A stretch of 64,000 bases of DNA from Maribacter halichondriae (GTDB lineage: Bacteria; Bacteroidota; Bacteroidia; Flavobacteriales; Flavobacteriaceae), in the NCBI RefSeq assembly GCF_027474825.1, contig NZ_CP107030.1, forward strand, positions 1,556,529 to 1,620,528. The letters run 5' to 3'. The notes under the pieces were generated by a model, which saw only the letters and a program-made list of their open reading frames with translations, did no database searches and was not told where the DNA came from. A program made the position numbers and the translations under genes. Positions 27,114-36,184 of the stretch are shown here, in pieces (positions within the stretch are counted from its first letter, which is position 1; every line of letters begins with the position of its first letter).

Positions 27114-27665
27114 ATGGATTTTTCAAATATTTGGTGCTGGTTGATTCCCCTTCTAACAGGTTTGATCTGTGGTATAATTGGTTACTATTGGGGCAAAGGC
27201 TCAAGTACTACTATCGACAATTCTGCAGACTTAAAAGTATTGCAGGATAAAAATGCAAGACTTCAGGCCGATCTTGATGCATGTAACGGCAAACTAAAAG
27301 TTGCGGCGGCCGGTGCGGCGGCAGCGACTGTGGCGGCAGTAGCTCCAGCTGTTGAAAGAGAACTTCCTTTTGATGCGGAAGCCGCAAAATTGGCTATGGG
27401 CAAGGCTATTAAGAAAGACGACCTAAAGGTTGTTGAAGGTATCGGTCCGAAAATCGAGGAAATGTTCCACGCAGGTGGTATCAAGACTTGGAAGGCATTA
27501 TCCGAAACCGCAGTAGCGAGATGCCAAGAAATATTAGACGGTGGTGGTGAGCGCTATAAAGTGCACGATCCTGCATCATGGCCCATGCAAGCTAAGATGT
27601 GTTATGAAGGTAAGTGGGCAGAGTTGGCCAAGTGGCAAGATGAGCACGACCACGGCAAATTGTAA
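27114..27665 (+). CDS. Membrane-anchored protein with helix-hairpin-helix domain
   Basis: A 183-residue protein in four parts: a transmembrane helix (residues ~7-27), a short coiled coil (DLKVLQDKNARLQADLDAC), an Ala-rich linker, and a C-terminal domain. That domain has the helix-hairpin-helix signature VVEGIGPKIEEMFHAGGI, followed by CQEILDGGGERYKVHDPASW and a final helix (CYEGKWAELAKWQDEHDH). From memory, the same C-terminal module occurs as an extension of ribosomal protein L21 in Bacteroidota. Such domains bind nucleic acid or proteins without sequence preference. Being anchored in the membrane beside an OmpA protein is unusual. Which side of the membrane the domain faces cannot be decided from sequence. 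Confidence 0.75.
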   Translation: MDFSNIWCWLIPLLTGLICGIIGYYWGKGSSTTIDNSADLKVLQDKNARLQADLDACNGKLKVAAAGAAAATVAAVAPAVERELPFDAEAAKLAMGKAIKKDDLKVVEGIGPKIEEMFHAGGIKTWKALSETAVARCQEILDGGGERYKVHDPASWPMQAKMCYEGKWAELAKWQDEHDHGKL

Positions 27666-27687
27666 AAATATCAAATAACCAACAACT

Positions 27688-27723
27688 AAAAATCCGGTTC
27701 ATTTCTGAACCGGATTTTTTTTT
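27688..27723 (+). terminator. Intrinsic terminator after the OmpA/HhH pair
   Basis: AATCCGGTTCA (27691-27701) pairs perfectly with TGAACCGGATT (27706-27716) over a 4-nt loop, followed by a run of T to 27723 and preceded by a run of A. It probably also serves the convergent desaturase gene. Confidence 0.92.
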
Positions 27724-27760
27724 GGACTCTGTTGGTATTTATTTATTGGGATTTTTTTCC

Positions 27761-28756
27761 CTATACCATTCCGTTGGCCTCTACCCATTTGAAACGGTAT
27801 TGATCTTGGGGAAATTTCATGCGCTCGGAGATTCGCTCCAATCTTTCAGGAAGTTTAACAAGGTAATCGCGCGCTTTTTCCGCCTCATCAGAAAGACTTC
27901 GTATCGCATCCAATTCCCAATATGTATTAAGCTTGCGAAGTATCTCAACATAATCCTGGGCGGTATAGACCCCCAAACGCTGCGCACAATTTGAAAAATT
28001 TTCGAAGGCCGTACCTATCGTACCACCTGATTCCCTTAAAAAATGTGCGGGCATCACAATTTTCTTTTTCATCATATCGGCAAAAGCCAACATCATTCCC
28101 GATGGGTCTTCCCCAAAAATGGTTTTTACAAATTCCCTATACGCCAAATGGTGTCGCATCTCGTCACCGGCGATAATCGTACACATCTTTCCTAAAAGGG
28201 CATTGCCTTTCTTCTTGGCCATTTGACCTACTCTTTTGTGAGAAATATTGGTGGCCAATTCTTGAAACGAGGTATACACAAAATTCTTATACGGGTCTCT
28301 GTCCGTGCCGATATCAAAACCGTCCGTCAACAAATGTTGGGTCGTAATCTCTACTTCACGCATATTCACCCGTCCCGATAAATAAAGGTATTTGCTCAGT
28401 ACATCTCCGTGACGGTTTTCTTCCCCGGTCCATGCGCGCACCCATTTTGACCAACCATTGGTCTTACCATCATGCTGGTTGATTCCCTCAACATCCATTA
28501 GCCAAGATTCATAGGTAGGCAGTGCTTCTTCAGTAATGGTGTCGGCAACCATGGTCACCCAAAAATCATATCCTAATTCCTTGGATTCGCCGCGCAAGGT
28601 CTCAATAGCATCCAGAAAATCATCACTTTCTGAATCGGGCAAAAAATCGGAAGGTTGCCAAATATCTTCAACAGGAATCAGAAAAGAATCCATAAATCCT
28701 TCAACTTGCGGCTCGATGGCCTGCATCACTTCTAACCGAATGTTCTTTTCAGCCAT
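27761..28756 (-). CDS. Acyl-ACP desaturase (soluble di-iron)
   Basis: A 331-residue soluble di-iron enzyme that inserts a cis double bond into acyl-ACP, using oxygen and reduced ferredoxin, to adjust membrane fluidity. Ligand motifs are present: E113 and H116 in GEENRHGD, and the second site in AGDEMRHHLAYREF, with a further Glu in FQELATNISHKR. The family name is stearoyl-acyl-carrier desaturase; chain length and position of action here are unknown. It is a lone minus-strand gene between a terminator and the phosphatase gene. Confidence 0.92.
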   Translation of the reverse strand: MAEKNIRLEVMQAIEPQVEGFMDSFLIPVEDIWQPSDFLPDSESDDFLDAIETLRGESKELGYDFWVTMVADTITEEALPTYESWLMDVEGINQHDGKTNGWSKWVRAWTGEENRHGDVLSKYLYLSGRVNMREVEITTQHLLTDGFDIGTDRDPYKNFVYTSFQELATNISHKRVGQMAKKKGNALLGKMCTIIAGDEMRHHLAYREFVKTIFGEDPSGMMLAFADMMKKKIVMPAHFLRESGGTIGTAFENFSNCAQRLGVYTAQDYVEILRKLNTYWELDAIRSLSDEAEKARDYLVKLPERLERISERMKFPQDQYRFKWVEANGMV

Positions 28757-28818
28757 AATCTGTTTTTTACAAAGTTCGTGAATAATATAAGGAAATCCAT
28801 TTAAAATCGGATGCTATT

Positions 28819-29547
28819 TCAATTTCGGCCCCGTTCATCAGAATAGAGGGTATAAACCGGGTCACTCTGCCAAACCTCTTTTGAATCTACGTCCATAACC
28901 GAGAGTTGCCCTTTAAAAGCGGCCCCTGTATCGATATTCCATACGTTGGCGGCATTCTCCGGAACGGCCGTTCCTGTCTTTGTAATCGGCGTATGGCCAA
29001 TATAAATCTCTTCGTAGTGGGTCAACCTTTGAGGATAGCGGAAATCATCATTCTTAATATCTGGATGTAATGATAATGCAAGTTCCCAAAGCGTTCGGTC
29101 CCAATAAAAACTTTGCTGAAAATGCTCATGCTCAACTCCTTTTAGATTTGTAAAGCCCGCGTGGAGAAACAATCTATTTTCGGTGTCAAGATAATAATTC
29201 GTGAGATTCTCGTAAAACATAATATGAATGTCCTTTACGGAGTCATCAGCTTCTAGATAGGAATCCATGGTCGATTGGCCTCCATGTTGAAGCCAAAGGT
29301 GGTTATCTTCATCTTCTGCCAACCATTTAAGACAGAGTTCATCATGGTTTCCCCTTAAAAATACGCAACTATGGGTTTCGTCCAATTCTATCAAAAAATC
29401 AACGGTCTCAACGGCCTCACTCCAACCATCGACATAATCCCCGAGAAAGATCAATCGATCATCTGTGGTAATCTTTGCGCGCTCGAACACTTGTCGCAAA
29501 GCTTTGAGGCCTGAATGGATGTCTCCTATTACCAAAGTTCTCATCAT
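28819..29547 (-). CDS. Metallophosphoesterase, Ser/Thr phosphatase type
   Basis: A 242-residue calcineurin-like phosphoesterase. Metal ligands are clear: D9 and H11 in VIGDIHSG, D37 in FLGDYVDGW, N67 and H68 in LRGNHDE, and later HAGF and IGHTPITKTG. It resembles bacterial PrpE/ApaH-like protein or nucleotide phosphatases. Its start overlaps the stop of the upstream zinc-ribbon gene as ATGA, so the two are coupled and probably work in one process. Substrate unknown. Confidence 0.88.
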   Translation of the reverse strand: MMRTLVIGDIHSGLKALRQVFERAKITTDDRLIFLGDYVDGWSEAVETVDFLIELDETHSCVFLRGNHDELCLKWLAEDEDNHLWLQHGGQSTMDSYLEADDSVKDIHIMFYENLTNYYLDTENRLFLHAGFTNLKGVEHEHFQQSFYWDRTLWELALSLHPDIKNDDFRYPQRLTHYEEIYIGHTPITKTGTAVPENAANVWNIDTGAAFKGQLSVMDVDSKEVWQSDPVYTLYSDERGRN

Positions 29548-30626
29548 TTTGCAAAAGTCGCAATTACGAGGATGATAACAAGGATAAAAAGCACTAAAAA
29601 GAAAATTTTCCAGAATGAATAGGGCCGCGTTCCGCTTAACGCACCGGTCTGACCATTGATATAAAAGTGGTATTCCTTATTATTAAAGCGGTATGAACTG
29701 ATATAAACTGGAAGCAGAATGTGTTTGAATGTTTCGTCGGACAGTTTTATATCGGTGTTGTGAATTCGCTGGGTATCACCCCCTATATCTCTTCGAATCC
29801 AAGTATACGCAATATCTTTGGCCTCTTGAAACGATTGGTGGTGCCCGTCTTTTAACGATACGGTATATTTTTCGGTGACGAATCCGGAGAGGTATTTTGA
29901 ATTGAATGACACCAATTCTTTTACATTCCAATACGAAATATTGGCAGGTATTTCTCTTCGTTTTTTTTGGGAAGCATTGATCAGAATATCATCGATAAAA
30001 CCGTTTACCGAACCGGAAGCAGGTGACCAACGTGTTTTTCTGACCTGTTGGGTCTGGGTTCCATTTTTGGTTCGTATTCGCTGTGTTTCATAATAATAAT
30101 CCCCACGTTGCCCTTGGTAGGCCGCATAGAGATTGGCATCGAAAGTCCAATAGGGAACATAAAGTCCGTGTAAGCCCTCAGGATCCAGCGCAGCTTTTTT
30201 TAAATTATTGGGCGCAAACCAAATGCCGTTTACCCAATTCTTAAAAATATTTCTTGCTTTTTTGGAATCCAACTGAAAAGGCAGTACTGCTTGTGGAAGT
30301 ATCCACCCTTCTTTTTCGATATCCTCCCGAATTAAAGGTTCGCTACAATACACACAATCCAACGATTTGAAATTTTCCTCTACATGTTGGTTGGCCCCGC
30401 AATTTTTACAATGTAATAATTCGATAGTCTCGGTGTAGGCATTCTCTCCCACAACCTTTAAATAGTGTTGAAGTTCCAACTCTTCGAAACTGCTTTTGGC
30501 CTGCTCAATGAATTCTTCATAACCGCAATATTCACATTTGAGCTGATGTGACCCGGGCTTGAATTTCATTTCGGCACCGCAGTTGGCGCATGATTTTTTA
30601 TGTTCGGAATTTTTGGTCTCTTCCAT
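29544..30626 (-). CDS. Zinc-ribbon membrane protein (YdjG/YdjH-like)
   Basis: A 360-residue protein with two zinc ribbons in the first ~100 residues (CANCGAEM with CEYCGYEE, and CKNCGANQ with CVYCSEPL). A central domain rich in aromatic strands follows (GLYVPYWTFDANLYAAYQG), and a single transmembrane helix closes the protein (KIFFLVLFILVIILVIATF). Automated pipelines often call such proteins primosomal or helicase-like because of the ribbons, but no helicase motif is present. The layout matches Bacillus YdjG/YdjH. The gene overlaps the phosphatase start (ATGA) and lies 209 bp downstream of an SPFH-domain gene on the same strand. Confidence 0.75.
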   Translation of the reverse strand: MEETKNSEHKKSCANCGAEMKFKPGSHQLKCEYCGYEEFIEQAKSSFEELELQHYLKVVGENAYTETIELLHCKNCGANQHVEENFKSLDCVYCSEPLIREDIEKEGWILPQAVLPFQLDSKKARNIFKNWVNGIWFAPNNLKKAALDPEGLHGLYVPYWTFDANLYAAYQGQRGDYYYETQRIRTKNGTQTQQVRKTRWSPASGSVNGFIDDILINASQKKRREIPANISYWNVKELVSFNSKYLSGFVTEKYTVSLKDGHHQSFQEAKDIAYTWIRRDIGGDTQRIHNTDIKLSDETFKHILLPVYISSYRFNNKEYHFYINGQTGALSGTRPYSFWKIFFLVLFILVIILVIATFAK

Positions 30627-30640
30627 AAATTACTCCTGTC

Positions 30641-30813
30641 ATTCCCGTGAAGACGGGAATCTTTTCATGCGAATAGATATTCTAGATATGGGTTCTTGTG
30701 TGAAGGCGAAAGTATATTTAATGGCTTGCGCTTTCAACCCCCGCCCGTACCGTTCGGGCGGGCCTCCGTCTTCTTCACTACGCTCGAAGACACCTCCCCT
30801 CCTCTGAGGGGAG
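30641..30813. repeat. Cluster of intergenic hairpins (family 2 and related)
   Basis: Three perfect hairpins lie in the 209-bp gap between the SPFH and zinc-ribbon genes: ATTCCCGT/ACGGGAAT (30641-30660), CCCGCCCG/CGGGCGGG (30740-30762) and CTCCCCTC/GAGGGGAG (30794-30813). The third matches the hairpins near 14054 and 63111. Together they could weaken read-through from the SPFH gene. Confidence 0.65.
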
Positions 30814-30835
30814 GAGCCGTAAACTTCATTAATTA

Positions 30836-31975
30836 TTACTCACTTGGCAATGGTGGTGGTGTGCTACCCCCTAAAAAGGATTTTAGTTCTTCAACATCCT
30901 TCAAAGCCGTCCAATTGGCCATCCCTTGTTTCCATATCAAAGAGTCGCGGTTGATTGTTCTACTTGCAAAGAGTTCTTGAAGTTTTTCAAAAGAGACCGG
31001 GCCCATTTGTTGGCTATTTGCGGCATAATGGTACATCACTTGTGCCGGTATCGGAGGTGGGGCCACCGCACCTTGTTGTGGCTGTGCGCCAAAAGGTTGT
31101 TGCGTGGCCTGCGGATTCATCATGCTGCCCATTTGTTGTGCCAGCACAAAGCCCATTCCCATTCCCATTCCGGCGCCTGCAGTACCTCCTTCGTTCTTTG
31201 CGGCTTCCTCCATGGCCTTAGCCGCTTTGAACTGGGCGAGTTTGGTCATATCCAACTTATCCAATCGGCTGTATTCGAAAATCTCTTTTTTGAGTTCTTC
31301 GGGCATGGAAACGTTTTCGATATAGAATTTTTCCAATTCTATTCCGATCCTTCCAAACTCTGGTTGCATGACCTCTTGACACGTTTCCGAAAGTTCGGTA
31401 GTATTAGCAGCATAAAGCTCTATAGGTAAATTGGCCTGACCTACCGTGTTCGTAAATCGAGTTACAATAAGGCTTTTCAAATGTTCGTTAACTTCATAAT
31501 TGGTAAAATTACCGTCAGTGCCGACTACATCGACCACAAATTTTCCAGGGTCGTTGACCCTGAAGCTATAGGTGCCGAACGCACGAATCTCGACCAGCCC
31601 GAAACGCTCATCACTCAACATAAAAGGGTTTTTCGTTCCCCATTTTTCATCGGTGAACAAACGGGTATTTACAAAATAGACTTCGGCCTTGAAGGGACTA
31701 TCGAATCCATATTTCCATCCTTTTAAAGTGGTCAGAATGGGCATGTTTTGGGTATTCAGGGTATATGTGCCCGGTTTAAAAACATCGGCCAACTGTCCCT
31801 CATTCACAAAAACCGCGGTCTGCCCTTCGCGAACGATCAGCTTCGCATTGTTCTTGATTTCATTCTGATACCTTTCAAAACGATGTACAATGGTATCATC
31901 GGTTGCATCGAGCCACTCTATAATGTCTATAAATTCGTGGCTAAGTTTCTTTTTTATTTCGTTGAACAAATCCAT
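30836..31975 (-). CDS. SPFH-domain protein with C-terminal GYF_2 domain (YdjI-like)
   Basis: A 379-residue protein. An N-terminal segment and an SPFH/band-7-type domain (about residues 40-240) contain NNAKLIVREGQTAVFVNEG, SDERFGLVEIRAFGTYSFRV and MPEELKKEIFEYSRLDKLDM. A Gly/Met/Gln-rich linker follows (AGMGMGMGFVLAQQMGSMM). The C-terminal ~60 residues form a GYF_2 (DUF4339) domain with QMGPVSFEKLQELF and SLIWKQGMANW. The SPFH part is the type often labelled virion core protein and found in Bacillus YdjI, which assembles at the membrane. The neighbouring zinc-ribbon protein supports a YdjGHI-like complex, although no PspA gene is in the window. Confidence 0.8.
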   Translation of the reverse strand: MDLFNEIKKKLSHEFIDIIEWLDATDDTIVHRFERYQNEIKNNAKLIVREGQTAVFVNEGQLADVFKPGTYTLNTQNMPILTTLKGWKYGFDSPFKAEVYFVNTRLFTDEKWGTKNPFMLSDERFGLVEIRAFGTYSFRVNDPGKFVVDVVGTDGNFTNYEVNEHLKSLIVTRFTNTVGQANLPIELYAANTTELSETCQEVMQPEFGRIGIELEKFYIENVSMPEELKKEIFEYSRLDKLDMTKLAQFKAAKAMEEAAKNEGGTAGAGMGMGMGFVLAQQMGSMMNPQATQQPFGAQPQQGAVAPPPIPAQVMYHYAANSQQMGPVSFEKLQELFASRTINRDSLIWKQGMANWTALKDVEELKSFLGGSTPPPLPSE

Positions 31976-32134
31976 TTTCAGTAGTGTTTAAAAATTTTGA
32001 AGAAGGTACTGATTTCTTTAAAAGGTACAAAGTGGAAATCAGCAATTTCATACTTCTGTTTTACCAACAAATAGAATGAACTCTTTGGATCGAGTTTGAA
32101 TTATACTACATTAGGAGGGAATAAAATTTTTAGA

Positions 32135-33088
32135 ATGAAAACTGTTTACTGCATCGGAGAACTGTTAATCGATTTTGTGGCCGAAAAACAGGGTAATGAT
32201 CTTTCGAAAGCTACTGAATTCACAAAAAAACCAGGAGGTGCCCCTGCCAACGTAGCTTGTGCCATTTCTAAATTGGGAGGTCAAAGTGCTTTTATCGGTG
32301 CTGTTGGCAAAGACCCTTTCGGAGTCTTTTTGCTTGAAGTTCTTAAGAATAACAAGGTCGATGTTTCTCTCGCCCAACGAAATAATACGTTTACAACGCT
32401 GGCCTTTGTCTCATTGGCTGAAGACGGAGAGCGTGATTTTGTTTTCAGTCGCGGGGCGGATAAAAATTTGGCATATGATTCAAGTGCAAAGCAGCTATTT
32501 AAAGAAAGTCTGATCCATTTTGGCGCGGCAACATCTTTGCTTGGCGGTGATTTGGAGGCTACCTACTCAAAATATTTCGAGGATGCTTTGGCTCAAAATA
32601 CCTTTATCAGTTTTGATCCCAACTTTCGGATTGATCTTTGGAAAGGAGATGAGGCCACATTTATAAAAAAATGCATCCCTTTCATCGAAAGATCCCATTT
32701 GTGCAAGTTTAGTTTGGAGGAAGCACAACTACTTTCGGGAAAAACAGAACTTGAGGAATGCTGTGATTTTCTACACCAGTTGGGAACAAAAATCATTACC
32801 ATAACGTTGGGGTCGCAGGGCACTTTGCTCAGTACATCTTCCTTTAAACAAACCATTCCCAGTATTTCCGTTTCTCCAGTTGATACTACTGGTGCAGGGG
32901 ATGCCTTTATTGGTTGTTTGTTACAACAGATTGCGAAACTCGATAATCCGCACGAAATCATCGAAAACACTTTGGCCATGATTAAAATGGTCGAAAATGC
33001 CAATAAAGCAGGTGCCTTAACCACTACGGGGTTTGGGGCTATACCTTCGTTGCCTTCTGCGAATCAAGTATTCGAGTTCAATGTCTGA
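32135..33088 (+). CDS. PfkB family carbohydrate kinase (fructokinase-like)
   Basis: A 317-residue ribokinase-type sugar kinase. The start at 32135 is chosen because the protein then begins with the usual first strand (MKTVYCIGELLIDFV); the 13 upstream in-frame codons look untranslated. The substrate region is KKPGGAPANVACAISKLGG, and the C-terminal PfkB signature VDTTGAGDAFIGCLLQQI carries the catalytic Asp. The likely reaction is ATP-dependent phosphorylation of fructose, but other ketoses are possible. It is not linked to a transporter or glycosidase here. Confidence 0.88.
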   Translation: MKTVYCIGELLIDFVAEKQGNDLSKATEFTKKPGGAPANVACAISKLGGQSAFIGAVGKDPFGVFLLEVLKNNKVDVSLAQRNNTFTTLAFVSLAEDGERDFVFSRGADKNLAYDSSAKQLFKESLIHFGAATSLLGGDLEATYSKYFEDALAQNTFISFDPNFRIDLWKGDEATFIKKCIPFIERSHLCKFSLEEAQLLSGKTELEECCDFLHQLGTKIITITLGSQGTLLSTSSFKQTIPSISVSPVDTTGAGDAFIGCLLQQIAKLDNPHEIIENTLAMIKMVENANKAGALTTTGFGAIPSLPSANQVFEFNV

Positions 33089-33129
33089 ATTAGGATTTTT
33101 GGGATGTAAGGGTGTTAAGATAATGGCCT

Positions 33130-33531
33130 ATGAAATATGAGGATATTACACATAAAATAATCGGTTGTGCCATGAAAGTGCATTCTACCTTGGGCAACGG
33201 ATTTCAGGAAGTGATCTACCAAAGAGCTTTGTCCATAGAATTCAAATGGCAGGGATTAACATTTCAAAGGGAGATGGAAATGGACATCCGCTATGAAGGC
33301 CAACTCATCGGATCAAGAAGGGTCGATTTTTTTGTCGAGGAACAAATTATGGTCGAGTTAAAAGCCCTTATCCAGCTCGAGGATGTTCACTTGGCCCAAG
33401 CCATGAACTACTGTCAGGCCTACAACCTACCCATAGGCCTTTTGATAAACTTTGGCTCAAAAAGCCTCCAATTCAAAAGGGTCTATAACGTAACCCACCC
33501 AGAAAACAAAGACCATAAGGACAAATCCTAA
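33130..33531 (+). CDS. GxxExxY protein
   Basis: A 133-residue protein of the GxxExxY family, named after its motif, seen here as GFQEVIY near residue 24. The sequence also shows RRVDFFVEEQIMVELKAL, which places it in the PD-(D/E)xK nuclease-like fold with D, E and K positions kept. These proteins are very common in Bacteroidota and other environmental bacteria, often in variable positions, with no established function. It follows the kinase by 41 bp. The 133-bp gap after it is filled by an ATCCTAAAATCA-type imperfect repeat. Confidence 0.85.
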   Translation: MKYEDITHKIIGCAMKVHSTLGNGFQEVIYQRALSIEFKWQGLTFQREMEMDIRYEGQLIGSRRVDFFVEEQIMVELKALIQLEDVHLAQAMNYCQAYNLPIGLLINFGSKSLQFKRVYNVTHPENKDHKDKS

Positions 33532-33664
33532 AATCATATCACCCAAAGTAAAACAATCCTAAAATCAAATAATCCTACTAATCCTAATTCAAACAAAATA
33601 ACCCATTTAATTTGTCATATTTTCAAAGCCCATGTCACTAAATTAATAGAGGCCAACTTTACAT

Positions 33665-34180
33665 ATGGGCAAAGACCTAGAAACCACCTTTCTAAATGCA
33701 TTTGACGAGCATCGGCATAAGCTGCTGCGCATATGCTCGGTCTACGCCAAAGATGAAGATGACACCAAAGATCTTTTTCAAGAGGTATTGGTAAACATTT
33801 GGAAATCGATGCCTTCGTTCAAGGAGAATTCAAACATTGGGACATGGATGTACAGGATTACCTTAAATGTTTGCCTCCGTCTAAAAACCAAAGAAATCGG
33901 GAAGCAGAAAACAATGCTGCGCATGGATAGCCGCGCCATAAACATCTATAAAACCGATGTTGTAGAAGATGGGCAAATAGAGCAACAAAAGCAACTCGTA
34001 CAATTACGAAAGTGTATCAAACAGCTTAACGAGGCCGATAAGGCGGTCATCACGCTCTATTTGGAAGAGCTGCCTTATAAAGAGATTTCAAACATCACCG
34101 GCCTGACGGAAAATAATATCGCCGTAAAAATAAAACGCATCAAGAGGAAATTGTTGAACTGCCTAAATCAAAAGTCATGA
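33665..34180 (+). CDS. ECF-type RNA polymerase sigma factor
   Basis: A 171-residue sigma-70 family factor with only regions 2 and 4. Region 2 includes DTKDLFQEVLVNIWKSMPSF and GTWMYRITLNVC; region 4 includes EADKAVITLYLEELPYKEIS and the recognition helix GLTENNIAVKIKRIKRKL. It overlaps the next gene (membrane protein) by ATGA. That partner may restrain the sigma factor, as is usual for ECF systems, although it has no recognisable anti-sigma domain. The inducing signal is unknown. Confidence 0.9.
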   Translation: MGKDLETTFLNAFDEHRHKLLRICSVYAKDEDDTKDLFQEVLVNIWKSMPSFKENSNIGTWMYRITLNVCLRLKTKEIGKQKTMLRMDSRAINIYKTDVVEDGQIEQQKQLVQLRKCIKQLNEADKAVITLYLEELPYKEISNITGLTENNIAVKIKRIKRKLLNCLNQKS

Positions 34181-34767
34181 TGGAAGATGAACTCATAAAA
34201 ATCTGGCAGTCTTCTCCCCAAGCGGAGCAGATAAAGTTCGAGAAATCTCGGTTGATGTTGGATATGGAGTCGAGTTTGAATCGTATTCATCGAGGTTGGA
34301 AGTACATGGTTATTAGGGAAACTTTAGCCGGTGTCATTGTTATTCCGGTATTCGCATACACTGCATATACACACCCTTTTACCCTAACTAGAATTGGATC
34401 GGTTTTGATTATCCTAGCGGTCTTATATATTCTTTTTCGACTTTTAAGCATAGATAGGCAGAAGCCCAATAACTATGCTGAAACTTACTTGGATTATCTA
34501 TATAGGGCAAGGGAAGTCCTCGGTATTCAGAAGAAGTCACTGGACAATGTTCTATATTGGTATGTATTGCCAACGTATCCCGGCCTAATAGTTTTTTTAT
34601 TGGGGTTTGTTCACATTCCAGAAAAAATCAACATAATTCTATTAGGTTTTTCGACTACAATAGCTATGACGATTGGTGTCTATTTTCTAAACAAACGGGC
34701 GGCTAAAAAGCAATTTACACCAAGATTGCGAAAAATTGACGAACTTATCCAGACAATGGAAGAATAG
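34177..34767 (+). CDS. Membrane protein coupled to the ECF sigma factor (putative anti-sigma)
   Basis: A 196-residue protein. The soluble N-terminal ~45 residues (DELIKIWQSSPQAEQIKF) resemble the start of many flavobacterial proteins encoded beside sigma factors. Four transmembrane helices follow in two hairpins (about residues 45-90 and 128-165), and then a basic tail. The ATGA overlap with the sigma gene indicates tight coupling, so an anti-sigma or sensor role is inferred. There is no zinc-binding anti-sigma motif (HxxxCxxC). Confidence 0.7.
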   Translation: MMEDELIKIWQSSPQAEQIKFEKSRLMLDMESSLNRIHRGWKYMVIRETLAGVIVIPVFAYTAYTHPFTLTRIGSVLIILAVLYILFRLLSIDRQKPNNYAETYLDYLYRAREVLGIQKKSLDNVLYWYVLPTYPGLIVFLLGFVHIPEKINIILLGFSTTIAMTIGVYFLNKRAAKKQFTPRLRKIDELIQTMEE

Positions 34768-34784
34768 TCTTTAAATCAAAAGAA

Positions 34785-36174
34785 ATGAAAAATATAATTA
34801 TACTGATAGCAACCTTTTTGATTGTGGTTACAAGTTTCGCCCAAGACATCACAGGCCAATGGAACGGAATGCTAAAAGAAATAAACCTGCGTCTGGTATT
34901 GCACATCACAGAAACCGATGCGGGCTATAGTTCGACTATGGACAGCCCCGATCAAGGTGCTGCCGGTATTCCAGTGACAAGCACCACTTTTGAGAATTCA
35001 ACCTTAACCATCTCGGTAACCAATCTCGGCCTTACCTATACCGCAAAATTTGCCGAAGATAATTTTGATGGCACTTTTACGCAAGGAGGAATGGTTCTTC
35101 CCTTAAAAATGTCTCGGGAAGCAGTCGAAAAACCTGAATTAAACAGACCACAACACCCGAAGGAACCCTATCCATATCACTCGGAAGAAGTGACTTTTAA
35201 AAATGAAAGAGCCGATATTTCCTTGACCGGAACATTGACCTTGCCAAAAGAGAAGGAAAGTTCCCTGTGGCCATACTAATTACCGGAAGTGGGCCACAAG
35301 ACCGAAATGAGGAGCTAGTAGGGCACAAACCTTTCTTGGTAATCGCCGACCACTTGACCAAACTCGGTATAGCTGTACTGCGTTATGACGATCGAGGTGT
35401 TGGCAAATCAACGGGTAATTTCGAAACTGCTACTTCGGCCGACTTCGCAACGGATGTTGAAAGTGCGGTCAGTTTTTTGAAGAAACGAAAAGAAATCGAT
35501 TCGACAAAAATCGGACTCATAGGCCATAGTGAAGGCGGATTCATAGCCCCGATGGTAGCTTCAAGTTCAAAAGATGTCGGCTATGTCGTTTTATTGGCAG
35601 GACCAGGCATTCGGGGAGACCAAATTATCATACTACAACAAGAGTTGATTGCAAGGGCATCCGGTGTCTCTGAAGAGACCATACAATTGACAAAAGGTTT
35701 TAATACTGAAGTTTTCAAATTGATTCTGGAATCCCAAGATATTGACATCTTAAAAAAAGATTTGACTTCCTATATGAAAAAAGCACTTGAAAACGAAGCA
35801 AAACAGTTGGTTCCCGAAGGTCTGAACACAGCGGATTTCATTACCACTCAGGTCAATGCTCTTGCAACCCCTGGCTGGTTGGCTTTGTGAAGCACGACCC
35901 TGTTCCGGTACTAGAAAAAGTAACTTGTCCGGTATTGGCAATCAATGGCGAAAAAGACCTGCAAGTACCCCCAACAGAGAATTTGAGCGCAATTAAAAAT
36001 GCTCTGGAAAAAGGAGGTAATAAATCGGCGACCACAAAAATGTTGCCGGGGCTGAACCATCTATTTCAGGAAAGTAAAACTGGGCTGCCCATTGAGTATG
36101 GCACTATCGAAGAGACCTTTTCACCAAAGGCGTTGACCATTATGTCCGATTGGATTTTGGAGCAAATCAGGTGA
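34785..36174 (+). pseudogene. Secreted alpha/beta hydrolase, interrupted by two one-base deletions (probably sequencing error)
   Basis: Three consecutive frames encode parts of one hydrolase. The first has a signal peptide (ending TSFAQ) and a beta-rich N-terminal domain (ITGQWNGMLKEINLRLVLHI). The second has GSGPQDRNEE, YDDRGVGKSTG and the nucleophile motif GHSEGG. The third has CPVLAINGEKDLQVPP with the acid residue and LPGLNHLFQ with the catalytic His. Restoring one base at GG 35255-35256 (giving KGKFPVAILITGSG) and one C in the run at 35868-35871 (giving ATPWLVGFVKHDP) yields a continuous 463-residue protein. It follows the sigma factor pair by 17 bp and may belong to its operon. Confidence 0.85.
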
Positions 36175-36184
36175 TTTGATAAAA

